Under the pieces are notes generated by a model. The model saw only the letters and a list, made by a program, of their open reading frames with translations, had not been told where the DNA came from and searched no databases. From Lepiota brunneoincarnata (lineage: Eukaryota; Basidiomycota; Agaricomycetes; Agaricales; Agaricaceae), in the NCBI GenBank assembly GCA_023014365.1, contig JAEBUN010000030.1:186001-250000 (forward strand): a stretch of DNA of 64,000 bases, in the 5' to 3' direction. This document shows positions 33,101-44,749 of this stretch, piece by piece (the first letter of the stretch is position 1; the number at the start of each line of letters is the position of its first letter). Made by a program: the position numbers and the translations under genes.

Positions 33101-34001
33101 ATGTTCTTGATGGTGGGAATCGTTTGGAGGCTTTCTTGTTGAATATTCTAGCCCATTGGGCGAATCTCCGAGGGATCTCAGGTGGTTCTTTGTTCGATTC
33201 TGGTTGTTTCCCTTTTCAGGTTGCTAATTTTGTTGGGTTGAGTTGTTCATTGTGGAACGTTGTGGCATGTGTCGCTTTGGTGTTTACTTCTAATGGGGTT
33301 AGAAGCATCGGGTTCATTTCCCTTTCTAAAGAGAAGGTATCAAGGTCAACGTTTGACAGGTTGACGTATTCTTTGGGGTTTTCCTCAGGTTGAGAGGTTT
33401 TTCCAGCCATTATGTCCATGGCAATGGAGTTGAGTTTGACAGGTTGTTGTAGAGTTCTGAGGAGTTTGGAAAAGTCCTGGTGGTTGATTTGGGGTTTCCA
33501 AGAGAATGTCTTGGTCTTCCAGTTGATGTCGGGATTATATTGTTCCAACCAGGGAAATCCAATGATGAGATCTTTCTCACCAGTGTTTGTGATGTACGCT
33601 CCTAGCATGCAATCCTTTCCATCGATGATGGTTCTGATTTTGATGTATTCATGGATTTTGCCATGTTGATTATCAGTTCCGTCAACGTTACTGAGTGGAA
33701 TTGGTTGGTCCAGCCGTTTGGCTTGATAACCATGTCGTTCAACGACCTTGTGGGAGATGAAATTCCCTTGGGCTCCTGAGTCTATCAGGGCGGTGATGGC
33801 CACGGGTTTTGATGTCCGTTCACTCCAAATCTCAATGGGTAGGAAAAGGGATCGTTTATTCGGGGACAGTTGTAATTGTACAGAGTTTATCGAGAAAGTG
33901 TCCTTCTGGGAGTGATAGTACAAAATGTCCTTCTGAGTTCTGGAATGTGCAGGGGCACATCGGTCGACAGCGTTCCTTTTTAAAAATCCTGGAATGGACA
34001 C
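30200..34001 (-). pseudogene. pol: G2 pol: protease, RT, RNase H, integrase, chromodomain
   Basis: Protease LIDSGAQGNFIS lies at about 33785-33750, RT with [17 protein letters not shown] and YMDDILIY (32625-32595), and RNase H with an EANASKFASGAVL start where aspartate is expected. The integrase zinc finger (H..H..CPECQQHK) is at 31540-31370 and the core (ISWDLITGLPPS, VDHGLTKGVIF, SDRDPRF) at 31310-31100. The chromodomain (LQYYVKWKGYPHMENKW) is at about 30400-30330. Stops at NKQ*LEYLG, II*ALEEW, NR*QARW and STK*YNQE are all TGA where CGA is the natural codon. There is also a frame change near 31450 and a stop at about 33220. Not functional as it stands. Confidence 0.9.
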
Positions 34002-35721
34002 ATTTCCGGGTCTTCGGCTAGCATGGAGTGGAGTTCTTGTTGGAGTTCAGGATCAAGATCATCGACCATTTGGCGCATCTGAGATTTGGAAATCCAGGAT
34101 GAGTGTTTTGTTGTCCAAGGAAAAGATGGTTGGGGTTTCTTGCAGGGTGAGGAGGGTTGGTGCACATTCCTGGGAAGCGTTTAGCTGGTGGTGGTTGGGG
34201 GCATTTGCTGACCCAATGATCTTTGGCTCCACATCAGAAGCATTCCTGGTTTTGGTATGATTTCATTTGTTGTCCAGTGACAACAGCATCTAACTCCAAT
34301 GGTTCTTGTGCGGAGTTTTCTTCGGTATATTCCAGTTGTGGAATTTCGGGATAGGGATCTTCGAATCCTTCTTCCATTGTGACATGGTCTATTTCCATGG
34401 TGTGTGGGTCTTGTGGGGTGAAACATGGAGCATTACTTCTTTGATAGAATTGTGCGTAGGGCACGTTGTTGTTTGGGCGGGTTGGTCCCCGGTTTGGTTG
34501 GTATTGATTCCTCTGGGGGAATGTGTTCCTGGGGGTGCTGTAGAGGGCATTGATTCGGTGGAAATTGTCGTCGAGTTTATTGGCTCAGGTGTACCAAGCG
34601 GCGATAGTTGTCAGAGGGTTTTCCAATTTGTCAATTTTCATGGCAATATGGTGGTTGATTGCCTTGCGGTATAGATCGATCAGGGTGCAATCTTCATTTA
34701 GTCTGGATTGACGGACAAGTTCCTTGAACTGAGCATTGAATTCAGTCATTGGTTTGCCTGCTTGGTGCAGGGTTTGAAGTCTGGTGTGTGCGTATGCATG
34801 TTTGTCTGCCAGGGTGAAGTCAGCTCTGAGCCAGGCAGTAAAGTTATCCCATGATTCCATGGCTATGGGTTGCCCCTGTTGGGTTTGGGCATTTCTCTCA
34901 TGGAGGTATTGTCTAGCCCAGGCTTGGGCATCTCCTGATTGCATTGTCGAAAGGACAAATAGGGTCCTAGCAAGGTCGGTGTTGTAAGTGGTCATGTTAG
35001 CGAGCACGTAAACTTCACATTGGAAGATCCAATCTTCAAATAGTCTTCTAGTTCCATCAAAGGCAATGGGTTTGAGGAGTCCTAACTCCTTTGGGGTAGG
35101 TGCAGCAGCCATTATTTGTAATTGTCCAGGTGGCGGTGGCGGTGGTGGTGATGGGGGTTGTGTTGGTCGCAGAGGGGGAGCCGGTAGGGCCAAGGGTGCA
35201 GTTGGTGCAGGTAGTGCAGGTGGTTGTGGATTGGGATCCGATTGGTTGTTGTCTGTTATATAGATGTCGGAGTCGTTATCTGCTGGGGGAGTTCTTCCCT
35301 GATTTACTGCGTATTCGTGCCATGTGAGTAAGTTTTCTTCTGATCTGGAAAGTCCTCTTGGTTGTTTGAGGGCGTTTTTAAGTCTTTGGAGTTCGTAGTC
35401 ATTTAATGGGTCTACTTTAGCACGGTACTCTTCGGTTTGTTTGTGTTTTCTTTCTTCTTGTTCGTAATGTTCTTTTAATTCTCTTTCATGTTGTATTCTT
35501 TGTCATTCTGCTAGTTTGTTGGCAAAACTTGTTCTTGTGTGTGTTGATGTACTTGGAGTGGGTGAGTCAAATGGGGATGGAGGATAGAATGGGGATGGTG
35601 TCTGAGTGGGGATAGGATTTCTTCTGGGATCTGGGTTTTGGGTTCCTGATCCTGAGATTCTACTTCTTGATTTGGGAGGAGGTGATGGAGTTTCTCAAGC
35701 TGAGAACTTCTTTGGAGGCAT
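33980..35721 (-). pseudogene. gag: G2 gag
   Basis: It starts MPPKKFSA; the next codon is TGA where G1 has CAA. It holds a Pro-rich region, a coiled, charged segment (about 35480-35390), a gag domain (KELGLLKPIAFDGTRRLF, ARQYLHERNAQ, FNAQFKELVRQS) and one CCHC knuckle CF*CGAKDHWVSKC near 34230-34190, again with TGA for arginine. The gag frame ends DPEMCPFQDF at 33980. The pol frame runs through the same bases in -1 and continues, as in G1, so pol may be reached by -1 frameshifting around ggatttttaaaa. Confidence 0.85.
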
Positions 35722-36092
35722 GGTGGCAGTTGTCTAGCGATCGATTATCGCTAGAAGAATGAAAAATTGGGTTGCAATGATGGATATCCCTGAGTATAGG
35801 TTCCACGATCTGAAGACGCAGCAGTGACAAGGGCACGTGATACGTTTGAGTTCTAGGGTGATGATTTGGTAGGCGATGAGGGTGGCGGTAGAAGTGAAAA
35901 CAAAAATGAGTAGGTAAGCCAGGTCTTCTGGTGGGGAGAGGTTGAGGGATGTAGCGATGGCTACACAGAGAGGCGGTTTTCTTTCACACGTCATTTTGAA
36001 CGACCAGGGTACCTCGACGTGTTTAGTACGTCGGTAGAGCAGAGCAGAGTGGAGGGCGAGCAAGAGATAAGCAGCAGAGTATCTTAGTGTTT

Positions 36093-36479
36093 TGTTACCT
36101 GGGTTAGGGGTTCACTCTTGAGTAGCACGGAGTTCAACACAGGATGTCTATACAGACTTGGTCCTGTTCTACTATGTGTGACTTAGAGACAACAGAGCAC
36201 TATAGTCCAGCCGGTTTTAAGGGCGAAGAGATATAGGAGGCAAGAACTGTATAACACTAAGATAAGGATACAAGGTATTGTACTGTATCCTTATATACTT
36301 CTAAGTGTGGCTGTACTCCTACTATAATAGTTTGGACCAGAGTAACTATGAGTCAGAGATAAGAAAACATGAGGTGTATACTAAGAATAGTCCTTCTGAT
36401 GTACACTACTGATGGTTTCATAGTGACATGGGAATGTAAACTAAAAGTAACCGTCCTTCTGATGTGGCTTCTGATAACA
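36093..36479 (-). repeat. G2 5' LTR with self-priming site next to it
   Basis: 387 bp, read on the minus strand. The primer site complement lies at 36081-36092 and pairs with 36253-36263 inside the LTR. The outer edge joins directly to truncated G3 at 36480. Confidence 0.92.
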
Positions 36480-37623
36480 CGATCCCTCCCTCATCTTCCA
36501 AACACCCATTTGCCCAAATATCATGGGATCTTATCACCGGTCTACCGCCTAGCACCGGCCATAATGCAATATTGTCCGTGGTGGACCACAGCCTTACGAA
36601 GGGGGTAATTTTCATCCCAACCTCAGATCAATCAAACGCCGACGACATCGGACAACTATTAATAGAACAAGTCTTCACTAGATTCAGATTACCTGACAAG
36701 ATCATATCAGATTGAGACCCCAGATTTGCTGCCAACTCCCTCCGAGAACTAGCCAAACACTTAAACATCCAACAAGCATTCTCAACTGCATACCATCCCC
36801 AAACAGATGGTTCTACCGAACAATAAACCAAGAAATCGAGACTTATCTCACCATATACTGTACCAGGAACCCCCTTGACTGGTCAGAAACCCTCCCTATC
36901 GCTGAGTTCACACACAACTCCAAAATACATGCCTCAAGGCAGAAATCCCCATTCAAACTAATCATGGGATACAACCCTCCACCGATACCCACAGTAATGG
37001 AAACATCAAAATTTCCATCAGTAGATGAACGCATCAGACTCCTTAATGATGCCAGAAAAGAAGCACAAGTGGCACATCAACTCTCTGCTGATATTATGAA
37101 ACAAAGAACCAGAAGAACTGTCAAACCCCTTGAAACACGTCAAAAAGTATGGCTAGAAGCCAAGAACCTCAAACTCCCCTTTATCTCCAACAAAATATCC
37201 CCAAAAAGACTAGGACCTTTCCTTATCTCAGAAGTCTTATCGCCACTCACATACAAACTAAAACTTCCGATCAAATGGAAGATACATCCAGTATTCCACA
37301 GAAACCTTCTAACTCCATATACTGAAACAGAAGCATACAGACCTTACCCAACTCCACCACCACCAGACATCATCAATGAAGAAGAAGAATACAAAATAGA
37401 AGCCATTCTAAATCACCACCAATATCACAGAAAACTTCAATACTATGTCAAATGGAAAGGATACTCCCACACAGAGAACGAATGGATCACTGACGAAACA
37501 CTCCACACAAATGCTGAGGAATACTTAACCAAGTATAAAGAAGCTCATGGAATTCTCCAGAAAGAACAGGAACCCACCAGAACCTACCAAAGACAACTCT
37601 ACTCCCACACCAAACATACTTAA
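36480..37623 (+). pseudogene. pol: G3 pol fragment: integrase and chromodomain
   Basis: Integrase core SWDLITGLPPSTGHNAIL and VVDHSLTKGVIF precede SD*DPRFAA, where TGA replaces CGA. A one-base shift near 36825 changes frame. The remaining 300 residues are open to 37623, with the integrase tail (QKVWLEAKNLKLPF, PIKWKIHPVFHRNLL) and chromodomain (IEAILNHHQYH..LQYYVKWKGYSHTENEW, about 37395-37475). Confidence 0.87.
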
Positions 37624-37633
37624 AAAAAAAAAG

Positions 37634-38700
37634 ATGCCCATGAACCTTGACCTCGCTCGCCCCCAAACCACTCCCCCTTTCTCAACAACACCCTCACCAA
37701 CTTCCTCATCATCCTCTATCATCATCGTCAACAATGCAAGCATTGAACATACTACACTTCAGACAACTCCTGTTCCGGCCCCGTCTCCCTACACCCCCTC
37801 TCAGACCTTTGCCGCCGCATACGCCTCTCTCAGAGATGAGACCCCCAACCCCAATGACACCCCAGAACCAACAGCCACCCCAGCCACCTCCCTTAGATAC
37901 CATACAGCTGGAGTACAACCACATGGACCAGATCACCCTTCTGACGAAGATCTGCATGAGGCTGCCACCGACGGAGCCTTTACAACTAAATTGGAACACA
38001 CTTCAATTTCAGAATACAACCAACAACTCTGGTACGACTATACCCACCATGTACAACAGACTAAGGCTCTCGCTACTGCATACAATACACAACGTGCCTG
38101 GGCAGAATCACTCAAGCGACTTCTCCACTCAAGATTGAGCCTCATGTCTGAGGTGTCAAAAAACCTACCCAAACAAGATGAGGTACATACCTCACAGCCC
38201 CCCACCACAGCCATCCCCACCACTACTATGACGACCACTGCTGCAATCATCACCACCGTCCCCAACAAGGGAAGAAAGCCCACCAGTGTCAGAAATCCCT
38301 TCAGACTTCTCACCCCCACCAAGAACACCACCCACACTGTCGCCAATAACAACATCCCAGTTCAGAACTCCCCCAGTCCCATTCACAAGCAAGCCAACCC
38401 CTGAACCACCAACAGGTCAGTCTGCATCCAATGCAGACATACAGGATACTGGGCCATGGACTGCCCCCAATTCACATGCCTCGGATGCAAACAATATGCC
38501 CCAGGGCACTACTCCTACAACTGCATCAAATATCAATGTCCCCACTGCGCAGTCTTCCAACCTTGCCATAAACAGACTGAGTGCCCAAATCAAAAGACTT
38601 GACATGCCCCCTACTCCAGAAATCCTGCAACCCGTTCCTTGACCACTCCCACAACTCATCATCGATACATTGATCTCACCAACGACAATTATTACAAGGA
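37634..38700 (+). pseudogene. G3 ORF3: zinc-knuckle accessory ORF
   Basis: It starts MPMNLDLARPQTTPPFSTT and is open without interruption to 38404 (about 257 residues), the best preserved N-terminal half of the three copies. After one TGA it continues with CIQCRHTGYWAMDC (first His changed to Tyr), CLGCKQYAPGHYSYNC and CPHC..C (38424-38586). The position right behind pol is the same in all copies. Confidence 0.72.
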
Positions 38701-39021
38701 ATGCTACAATGACATGGCCGAATCAAACATTACAGGAGAACCATGCAGTTCCTTCTGAAGATGACCCAACTACTCCTCCAGAAGAAAGGATAGAAAGTCC
38801 CCATTTCAGACGCCTCCTATACGACATCTCATATCCAGGACAACCTCCATACTCGACCTCCACAGAACTCCCACTCCCACCTTTTCTCCCATCATTCCCC
38901 CCAGACCAGACTCCACTGACCAACCCCAAATTGATTACTACGAACCAAAATACTTAGCCAAATACCCAGAAGAGGGAAACTAACAAGTTGTAATGGAAAA
39001 CAACTCTAGAAACAGATCTAA

Positions 39022-39404
39022 TGTTATCAGAAGTCTTATCAGAAGGACGGTTATTTTTAGCTACATTCCCATGTCACTATGAAACCATCAGTAGTGCACA
39101 TCAGAAGGACTATTCTTACCACAGGCCTCATGTCTCTTATCTCTGACTCATAGTTACCTTGGTCCAGACTATTATAGTAGGAGTACAGCCACACTTAGAA
39201 GTATATAAGGATACAGTACAATACCTTGTATCCTTATCTTAGTGTTATAAAGTTCTTGCCTCCTATACCTCTTTGCCATAACTGGCTGGACTTATAGTGC
39301 TCCATCGTCTCCAAGTCACACTCAGTAGGACAGGACCAAGTCTGTATAGACATCCTGTGTCAAACCCTGTGCTACTCAAGAGAAAACCTCTAACCCAGGT
39401 AACA
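39022..39404 (+). repeat. G3 3' LTR, inserted in an integrase-core gene
   Basis: 383 bp, TGTTATCAG..GGTAACA. Its outer end interrupts the minus-strand integrase pseudogene within the conserved ASNNN motif. Confidence 0.9.
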
Positions 39405-40438
39405 CTGTTGTTGTTACTTGCCTGCAACCCAGTAATCTGTGGTGAGGTATTCTTTGAGTTAGTGACATACTCAACAGTTATTTCTGGACCCACCAATCTT
39501 GAGTAACCATCAATTAGACCATGGATAACAATTCCCCAGGATATAAGCTTATGATGACCATCAAGATGCCAGAGACTATTAGGCTGTTTGACCCTGTACT
39601 GATGGTGCCTGATTGCCCTTCTCTGTCACAATATGTGTCCCACAGGATCAGTGTGACATATGGATGATATCACTCATTGGCACTGAACTTGAAGACCATA
39701 GGCATGGAGATATCCCATAGCATACCATATTCCTGTTTGTGGTTTAGCTCCCTTCAGCTGCTGTATAAGGCAATCTATGTCCTTGTCTTGAAGTGCTGAA
39801 AATTTCCTGGAGATGCCATAAGCAGTCATATAAGACCGGAGTGTATGTCAGTGGACACCAATATATCTTGCAAGCCTAGATATGCTGATATTTCTTTGTA
39901 GTTTCATTGCCTCCTGCAGAAATCTAACATTGATAACTTTCTGAGGCCTTCCCAGCTGTCCTGTGTGAACAACAGATACTGGCTCCAGCTGATGAACATG
40001 GATATCATCTCTATATTGATTGATAAGCTAATATTTGCACCAATCAGAGCAATTAATTCACCTGCCCACCAACCATTGGGAGGCTGATAACAGCCCAGAC
40101 ACAAGCCTGCCAAGCTGCTTTGCACAATTCACCAACCACTCCCTTGGTAATGGATTCTGAGTATCATCTGCAAGAGCCTGGAGGAGTGGGACAGCATCAT
40201 TGGTAAGAATTAACACATGTTGTGGAAACTGGATTGAATCAGCACTCTCAAGCTGAAGTAAATGAGTTGCTCTTAGATATGACTCAGCAATAATACTGTG
40301 TGCAGATACAGTATTGCCAGGCCATGAGCTACCCACTTCAGGTGCTAGTAAGGGTGGGAATGTTGTTAACAACATGGTTATGAGCAAAGCATGGGGAATT
40401 GGTGTTGCAACATTTACCTGGGTCCCTGGGAAGACCAC
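39405..40438 (-). pseudogene. Integrase-core (rve-type) host-like gene, truncated by the G3 LTR
   Basis: Pieces of one minus-strand protein: a helical N-terminus (40438-40058, PREWLVNCAKQLGRLVSGLL), a helix-turn-helix-like part (ISAYLGLQ..YMTAYGISRKFSALQ), then YRVKQPNSLWHLDGHHKLIS and HGLIDGYSRL with Asp codons at 39560-39562 and 39509-39511. A 57-nt intron (39437-39493) joins to ITGLQASNNN, where the LTR cuts in. This matches the integrase-core family common in agaricomycetes (WH.DG.HKLI..G.VIHG..DGYSR). Frame changes and a TGA show decay. The C-terminal half is absent from the window. Confidence 0.75.
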
Positions 40439-40552
40439 AGCACTGCACCCTGAGTGGATTGATCTAGAACTCTCTATTCTAGGCTCAGATTAATTATTGA
40501 TCAAGATAATAGATTGTGATTTATGACAACCCACAACCCCAGTTGTCATCTC

Positions 40553-40926
40553 TGTTACCTGGGTTAGGGGTTTGCTCTTGAGTAGCATGGCATTCGAGGC
40601 AAGATGTCTATACAGACTTGGTCTTGTCCTACTAGGCATGACTTGGAGATGACAGAGCACTATAAGTCCAGCCAGTTATGGCAAAGAGGTATAGGAGGCA
40701 AGAACTTTATAACACTAAGATAAGGATACATAGTGATGTAAGTGTGGCTGCACTCCTACTATAAGCATCTAGACCCAAGTAATTATGAGTCAGAGATAAG
40801 AGAGTGAGTCATAAGCTATTTACAGTATAGTCCTTCTGATGTACACTACTGATTGTTTCAGAGTGACATATGATATGAGATACTAAACTAAATGTAACTG
40901 TCCTTCTGATAAGACTTCTGATAACA
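40553..40926 (-). repeat. Solo LTR of the G family with target-site duplication
   Basis: A full LTR (TGTTA..TAACA) without internal sequence. ATCTC flanks it on both sides (40548-40552 and 40927-40931), a perfect 5-bp target-site duplication as gypsy integrases make. The likely origin is LTR-LTR recombination. Confidence 0.92.
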
Positions 40927-41219
40927 ATCTCCCAAGTAAGGAATCACGATCCAAGTGGTTGGCTCCTAATGGAATTGGCTGTTAGTCAAGACCTGCAAAA
41001 CAATAAACAAAGATAGCAGATGATTTTTATCATCCCAGCATTTCAGTTCTCCCCAATCCCCTGAAGGCTGAGAATCACTGATGGCTGAAAGACACCCAAT
41101 CTACTATTTTAAAGAAGGTAGCTTTGTTTTTCAGGTACAGTCCATGGAGGCATGGCCTCTTTTTTTTCCTACAAGGGCTCAGCTCAGTAATTCCTTCATA
41201 TAAATTGCAACCAGGTTGA

Positions 41220-42511
41220 TCACACCCTATACAAACTACATTGTGACCTCCTTGCCATCCATTCAGATTTCCTCCAGAATTTGTTTGAGGACTGCATCCC
41301 ATCAGTGGGTGCAAATGGGAAGGGAAGGATCTTGTGATGATAATCTGATCATCCTCTCTCAATCAAATCATTCCAGGCCTTTTATATCAGAGGACTTCAA
41401 TCACTTCTTGGCCTGGTTGTACCCTTCAGTGTATGTGTTACCCGGGTTAGGGGTTCACTCTTGAGTAGCATGGAGTTCGACACAGGATGTCTATACAGAC
41501 TTGGTCCTGTCCTACTAAGCGTGACTTGGAGACGATGGAGCACTATAGTCCAGCCAGTTTAGAGGCAAAGAGTTATAGGAGGCAAGAACTTTATAACACT
41601 AAGATAAGGATACAAGGTATTGTACTGTATCCTTATATACTTCTAAGTGTGGCTGTACTCCTACTATAATAGTCTAGACCAGAGTAGCTATGAGTCAGAG
41701 ATAAGAAACATGAGGCATATACTAAGAATAGTCCTTCTGATGTACACTACTGGTGGTTTCATAGTGACATGGGAATATAAGCTAAAAATAACCATCCTTC
41801 TGATAAGACTTCTGATAACAGTGCGTGTTACTTATGAAAAGGCATATAAACAGAGCTGATATATTTGCTGATAGCCTAAAGCAACCAATCCAAAAAGACA
41901 TCTACCACTGGGGCAGTGTCATGAAGGTTGCTGATTTTTACAGTACTGCTCCAGCCAAGGAACAAGCAAAAAGGGAGCTCTTGTTTTGCATATGCTACAC
42001 AGATGATGACCCTGTCCTCGCTTTATCCCTTGGGCTCCAATTCAGAATCCAGGATTGGTTTGAGCAGGGGTTCTGTGCATTGGTCCAGAGGCAATTCACA
42101 TCAATCACTACCAATGATGGTGACAAGCTTGGCTGGTGGCTTATTGCGGCTGTGCACAAGGCACAGCTTGCAATCCAGACATATCACCATCAACCGAGCT
42201 TCATCACTCCTTGTCTATTACACCACCCTCTGGAGTGTACTGGGGCTCAGCAAGACCAGTGTACTACAATGTTTGAAGATGCATGGTGGAAGCAGGTTGG
42301 ATATCTCATCCTTGATCCTGAATTTCCAGATTCTTGCAATGAGTTGGAAGACAAACTGGCAACACTCAAATTTCCAGGAACAACACCAGTTTGTTGGGAG
42401 AGGCTGTGGGAGAACAAAGAATCCTGGTCTCATATTTTTCGGCAGGAGAAAATTGTGGAGGAGTGTATCCAGAAGATAAAGGGCATTTACAGCCCATGGA
42501 TTGAACTCTAG
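41220..42511 (+). pseudogene. BTB/POZ-domain protein gene, interrupted by a solo LTR
   Basis: Left of the LTR the frame reads FQNLFEDCIPS, then DDNLIILS..FISEDFNHFLAWLYPSVY (to 41435), the core of an agaricomycete BTB domain. Right of the LTR it resumes with MKVADFYSTAPAKEQAKREL and continues open to 42511 (LGLQFRIQDWFEQGFCALVQ), the usual region after the BTB fold. The N-terminus and exon borders are unclear, and a frame change occurs near 41325. BTB proteins mediate protein-protein contacts; this family's partners are unknown. The LTR makes this copy non-functional. Confidence 0.68.
41436..41820 (-). repeat. Solo LTR of the G family inside the BTB gene
   Basis: 385 bp, TGTTACCCGGG..CTGATAACA. 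Flanking pentamers are gtatg and gtgcg. They differ by two transitions, so a decayed target-site duplication is possible but not certain. Confidence 0.88.
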
Positions 42512-44745
42512 TTAAATGTTTTCAGCATAGAACATATTAAGATACTTGGTGCTGCTGATGAAACCTACGTACGAGCCCAACAGAGAGTACTCAGCATACC
42601 GCGATGCGGTGGAAAGCGTGACGTGATGCGCGACATGACGCAATTGTTTTTTGTACAGATTGCATCCCATAAAGCCTCGCATCATATTTTACGGCACAGG
42701 CATGTCGGCCCATGCAACGGTTGGACAAGATCAAGACGCATGCTGCATTGGCAATCAGATTTGTACATCACAATCTGCTGCGCTTCATGTCATCGTAGGG
42801 TCAAACATCAGCGCCGGATGTTGCTGATCCAAAAATTCCTTAAAAACCTCCTGCCATCGGCATGGGTGTGCATAGCTATTTTATTTCTCCAAGAGGGAGA
42901 CGGTGTCCCCATGCTGAAGTTGACCCTCATAATTGGCAAGGGCTCAAATGCAAATAGATGAGTCTATTTATTAACGGAAAATGTGGCTTAAACCAGAAAC
43001 TGGTAGCATTAATAGGACCTCATTGCGACATTGACGTTGTTGTCTGTCAGGGCTCAAAATCGGAACTTCGCGGGATCAAAGACAAAACCTGATTGGTTCA
43101 TTCCACACAGAGATCCCTAGGTCATGGCCTCGGTGTTAGGATGAACACCGGGAATGGGATGCAGAATTCCAAGGGAACTAAAAAAAAAGTGCGTCGGCCC
43201 AAGCCAAGAGACATTCCAGATATAGTATACCCGGATTGAGGGTGTACAAGCCGAGGATGTGCATAGCTATCGGAGGAACATTGGAAGGATTCATTTACAA
43301 GGCAACTATGAAAAGAAGTATTTGCACGGTGAGATTGTTCATATGTGTCTGCACCTGGATCATCGTCGGGACGTGTCCAGTCACGTGTTTTTTTTTCGTA
43401 TTCCGCATTTGTATACCGCAACAAGCAAACTAGTGCTAAGACGCGGTCGGACGGACCCCCTTAAGAGGTGAACTATTTACATGGGTAAAGGTCCAGAAAA
43501 AATGCGGAGGCTTCTAGTAGTGTGACGCACTCTATGTGATAGTGAAGCAGCGTCTGTACTGTATTATTCACGCCAGACTTTGTAGTGAAAGGCGGCGAGA
43601 CACGTGTTTATGTGGTGTACAACATTTTAAATATGACAATAACACATCGATCACTTGACCCCCAGCGTCCCTGACCATTGAGGTGTAATCAAGGAGACTG
43701 TTACGTTTTCAGAAAGGGCAGCACTGAGAGATCGACCGTGATGCCAGTAAATAGATTATCTTGACTCGTTGGAATTATATCCATCTAAGTGCCTACAAAT
43801 GTCTCGCCCTGATTATTTTTCTCCCTCGACGCGCTCGGACGAATAGGAAATTGAGAGCCCCATAAATTGGGGGTCGCACCCTGCCTTCCCTCCAAAAAAT
43901 GAAGCAAAAACGTCAGACAAGTAGCGGTGGTATTGCATAATTCTTGGTAACACTCACACGTCGAAATCAGTGCATGTACCCAGGTCCCGAAGTTCCGAAT
44001 GTCTTTTTCCAATCATCTAGTGAAAGCTGGTGAGCCAAAGGTGTCTGATATGGGAATGGGGAACTTGCCTCGGTTTCGGAAGTCTGAAATGTGGCAACGC
44101 CCTGATGAACGATCGAAAAGGTTTTCAGTGTATGAACTGTCCATCTGGTATTATTAATCTCCTAGAATCGCCGAACCGTGGATGACACGTGGTACCAACC
44201 ATGTGCTTCCTAGTTCCTGGCTAAGAAGATTATATACTCGAGCCCGCGGGACCCTTTGCTACTGCCAAGGAGAGAATGGACGCAGCGACTGCGCGGACCG
44301 ATCTCAACTCACCTGGCCTAAAGAGCATCACCTGCAAGTAGGTAATATTTCTACGGAGTCATTCAGAACTCATAAAGACATATGAAGTCGAGCTCACCGA
44401 AGATCCTACTAAATCAGTATTGATCTCGGATATTAGTGCCAATCAAAGATAGAGACCTGTAACTTTCAACCCACAAAGTCAACGGGTGAGGGAAAAAACG
44501 AGACGCACCAAACATCCCAGGACCCCAACCCAGCACGCTGACCTACTCCCTCTTTCGCTTCCGCCTACCCTGTGTTTCAGTCCTCCCCACAACGAAGCAA
44601 TGGTGAGCGAAGTCCCGAATAGCATCTTGAACCCCCCAACCCACAACCTCCGCCATCAGCACTGACCAATCCCAAATCAGCAAGATTCAGCATCAGGGTT
44701 TGAACCACTCAGGATGTCCACATTCTGGCGCTTACCCGCCTGGGG
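42512..44745. other. Stretch without a recognised gene
   Basis: CpG returns to normal levels from about 42540. Only short open frames are present on both strands and no motif was recognised. It links the repeat island to R1 copy b. Confidence 0.5.
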
Positions 44746-44749
44746 AATG

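Larger units (their letters stand above)
28406..36479 (-). mobile_element. Ty3/gypsy chromodomain retrotransposon G2 (both LTRs, nearly full length)
   Basis: An 8.07-kb element on the minus strand, with two 387-bp LTRs differing at about a dozen sites by eye (about 97% identical, mostly CpG-type transitions). Order from the right: 5' LTR, self-priming site, gag, pol, ORF3, 3' LTR. It is younger and richer in CpG than G1 but carries several stops and at least one frameshift. The bases flanking the two LTRs (tagtg on the left, cgatc on the right) do not match, so no target-site duplication is seen. Confidence 0.93.
36480..39404 (+). mobile_element. Ty3/gypsy retrotransposon G3, 5'-truncated
   Basis: It begins abruptly in the integrase region (SSSKHPFAQISWDLITG) right after the G2 LTR and runs through integrase core, chromodomain and ORF3 to a 3' LTR. 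It has the opposite orientation to G2. Everything upstream of the integrase core is missing and is not found on the other side of G2, so the junction is a rearrangement rather than a simple nested insertion. Confidence 0.88.

Noticed and set aside
41075..41362. Cys-rich minus-strand frame (HNVVCIGCDQPGCNLYEG)
   Set aside because: It overlaps the plus-strand BTB exon, has no conserved spacing of cysteines, and is short.
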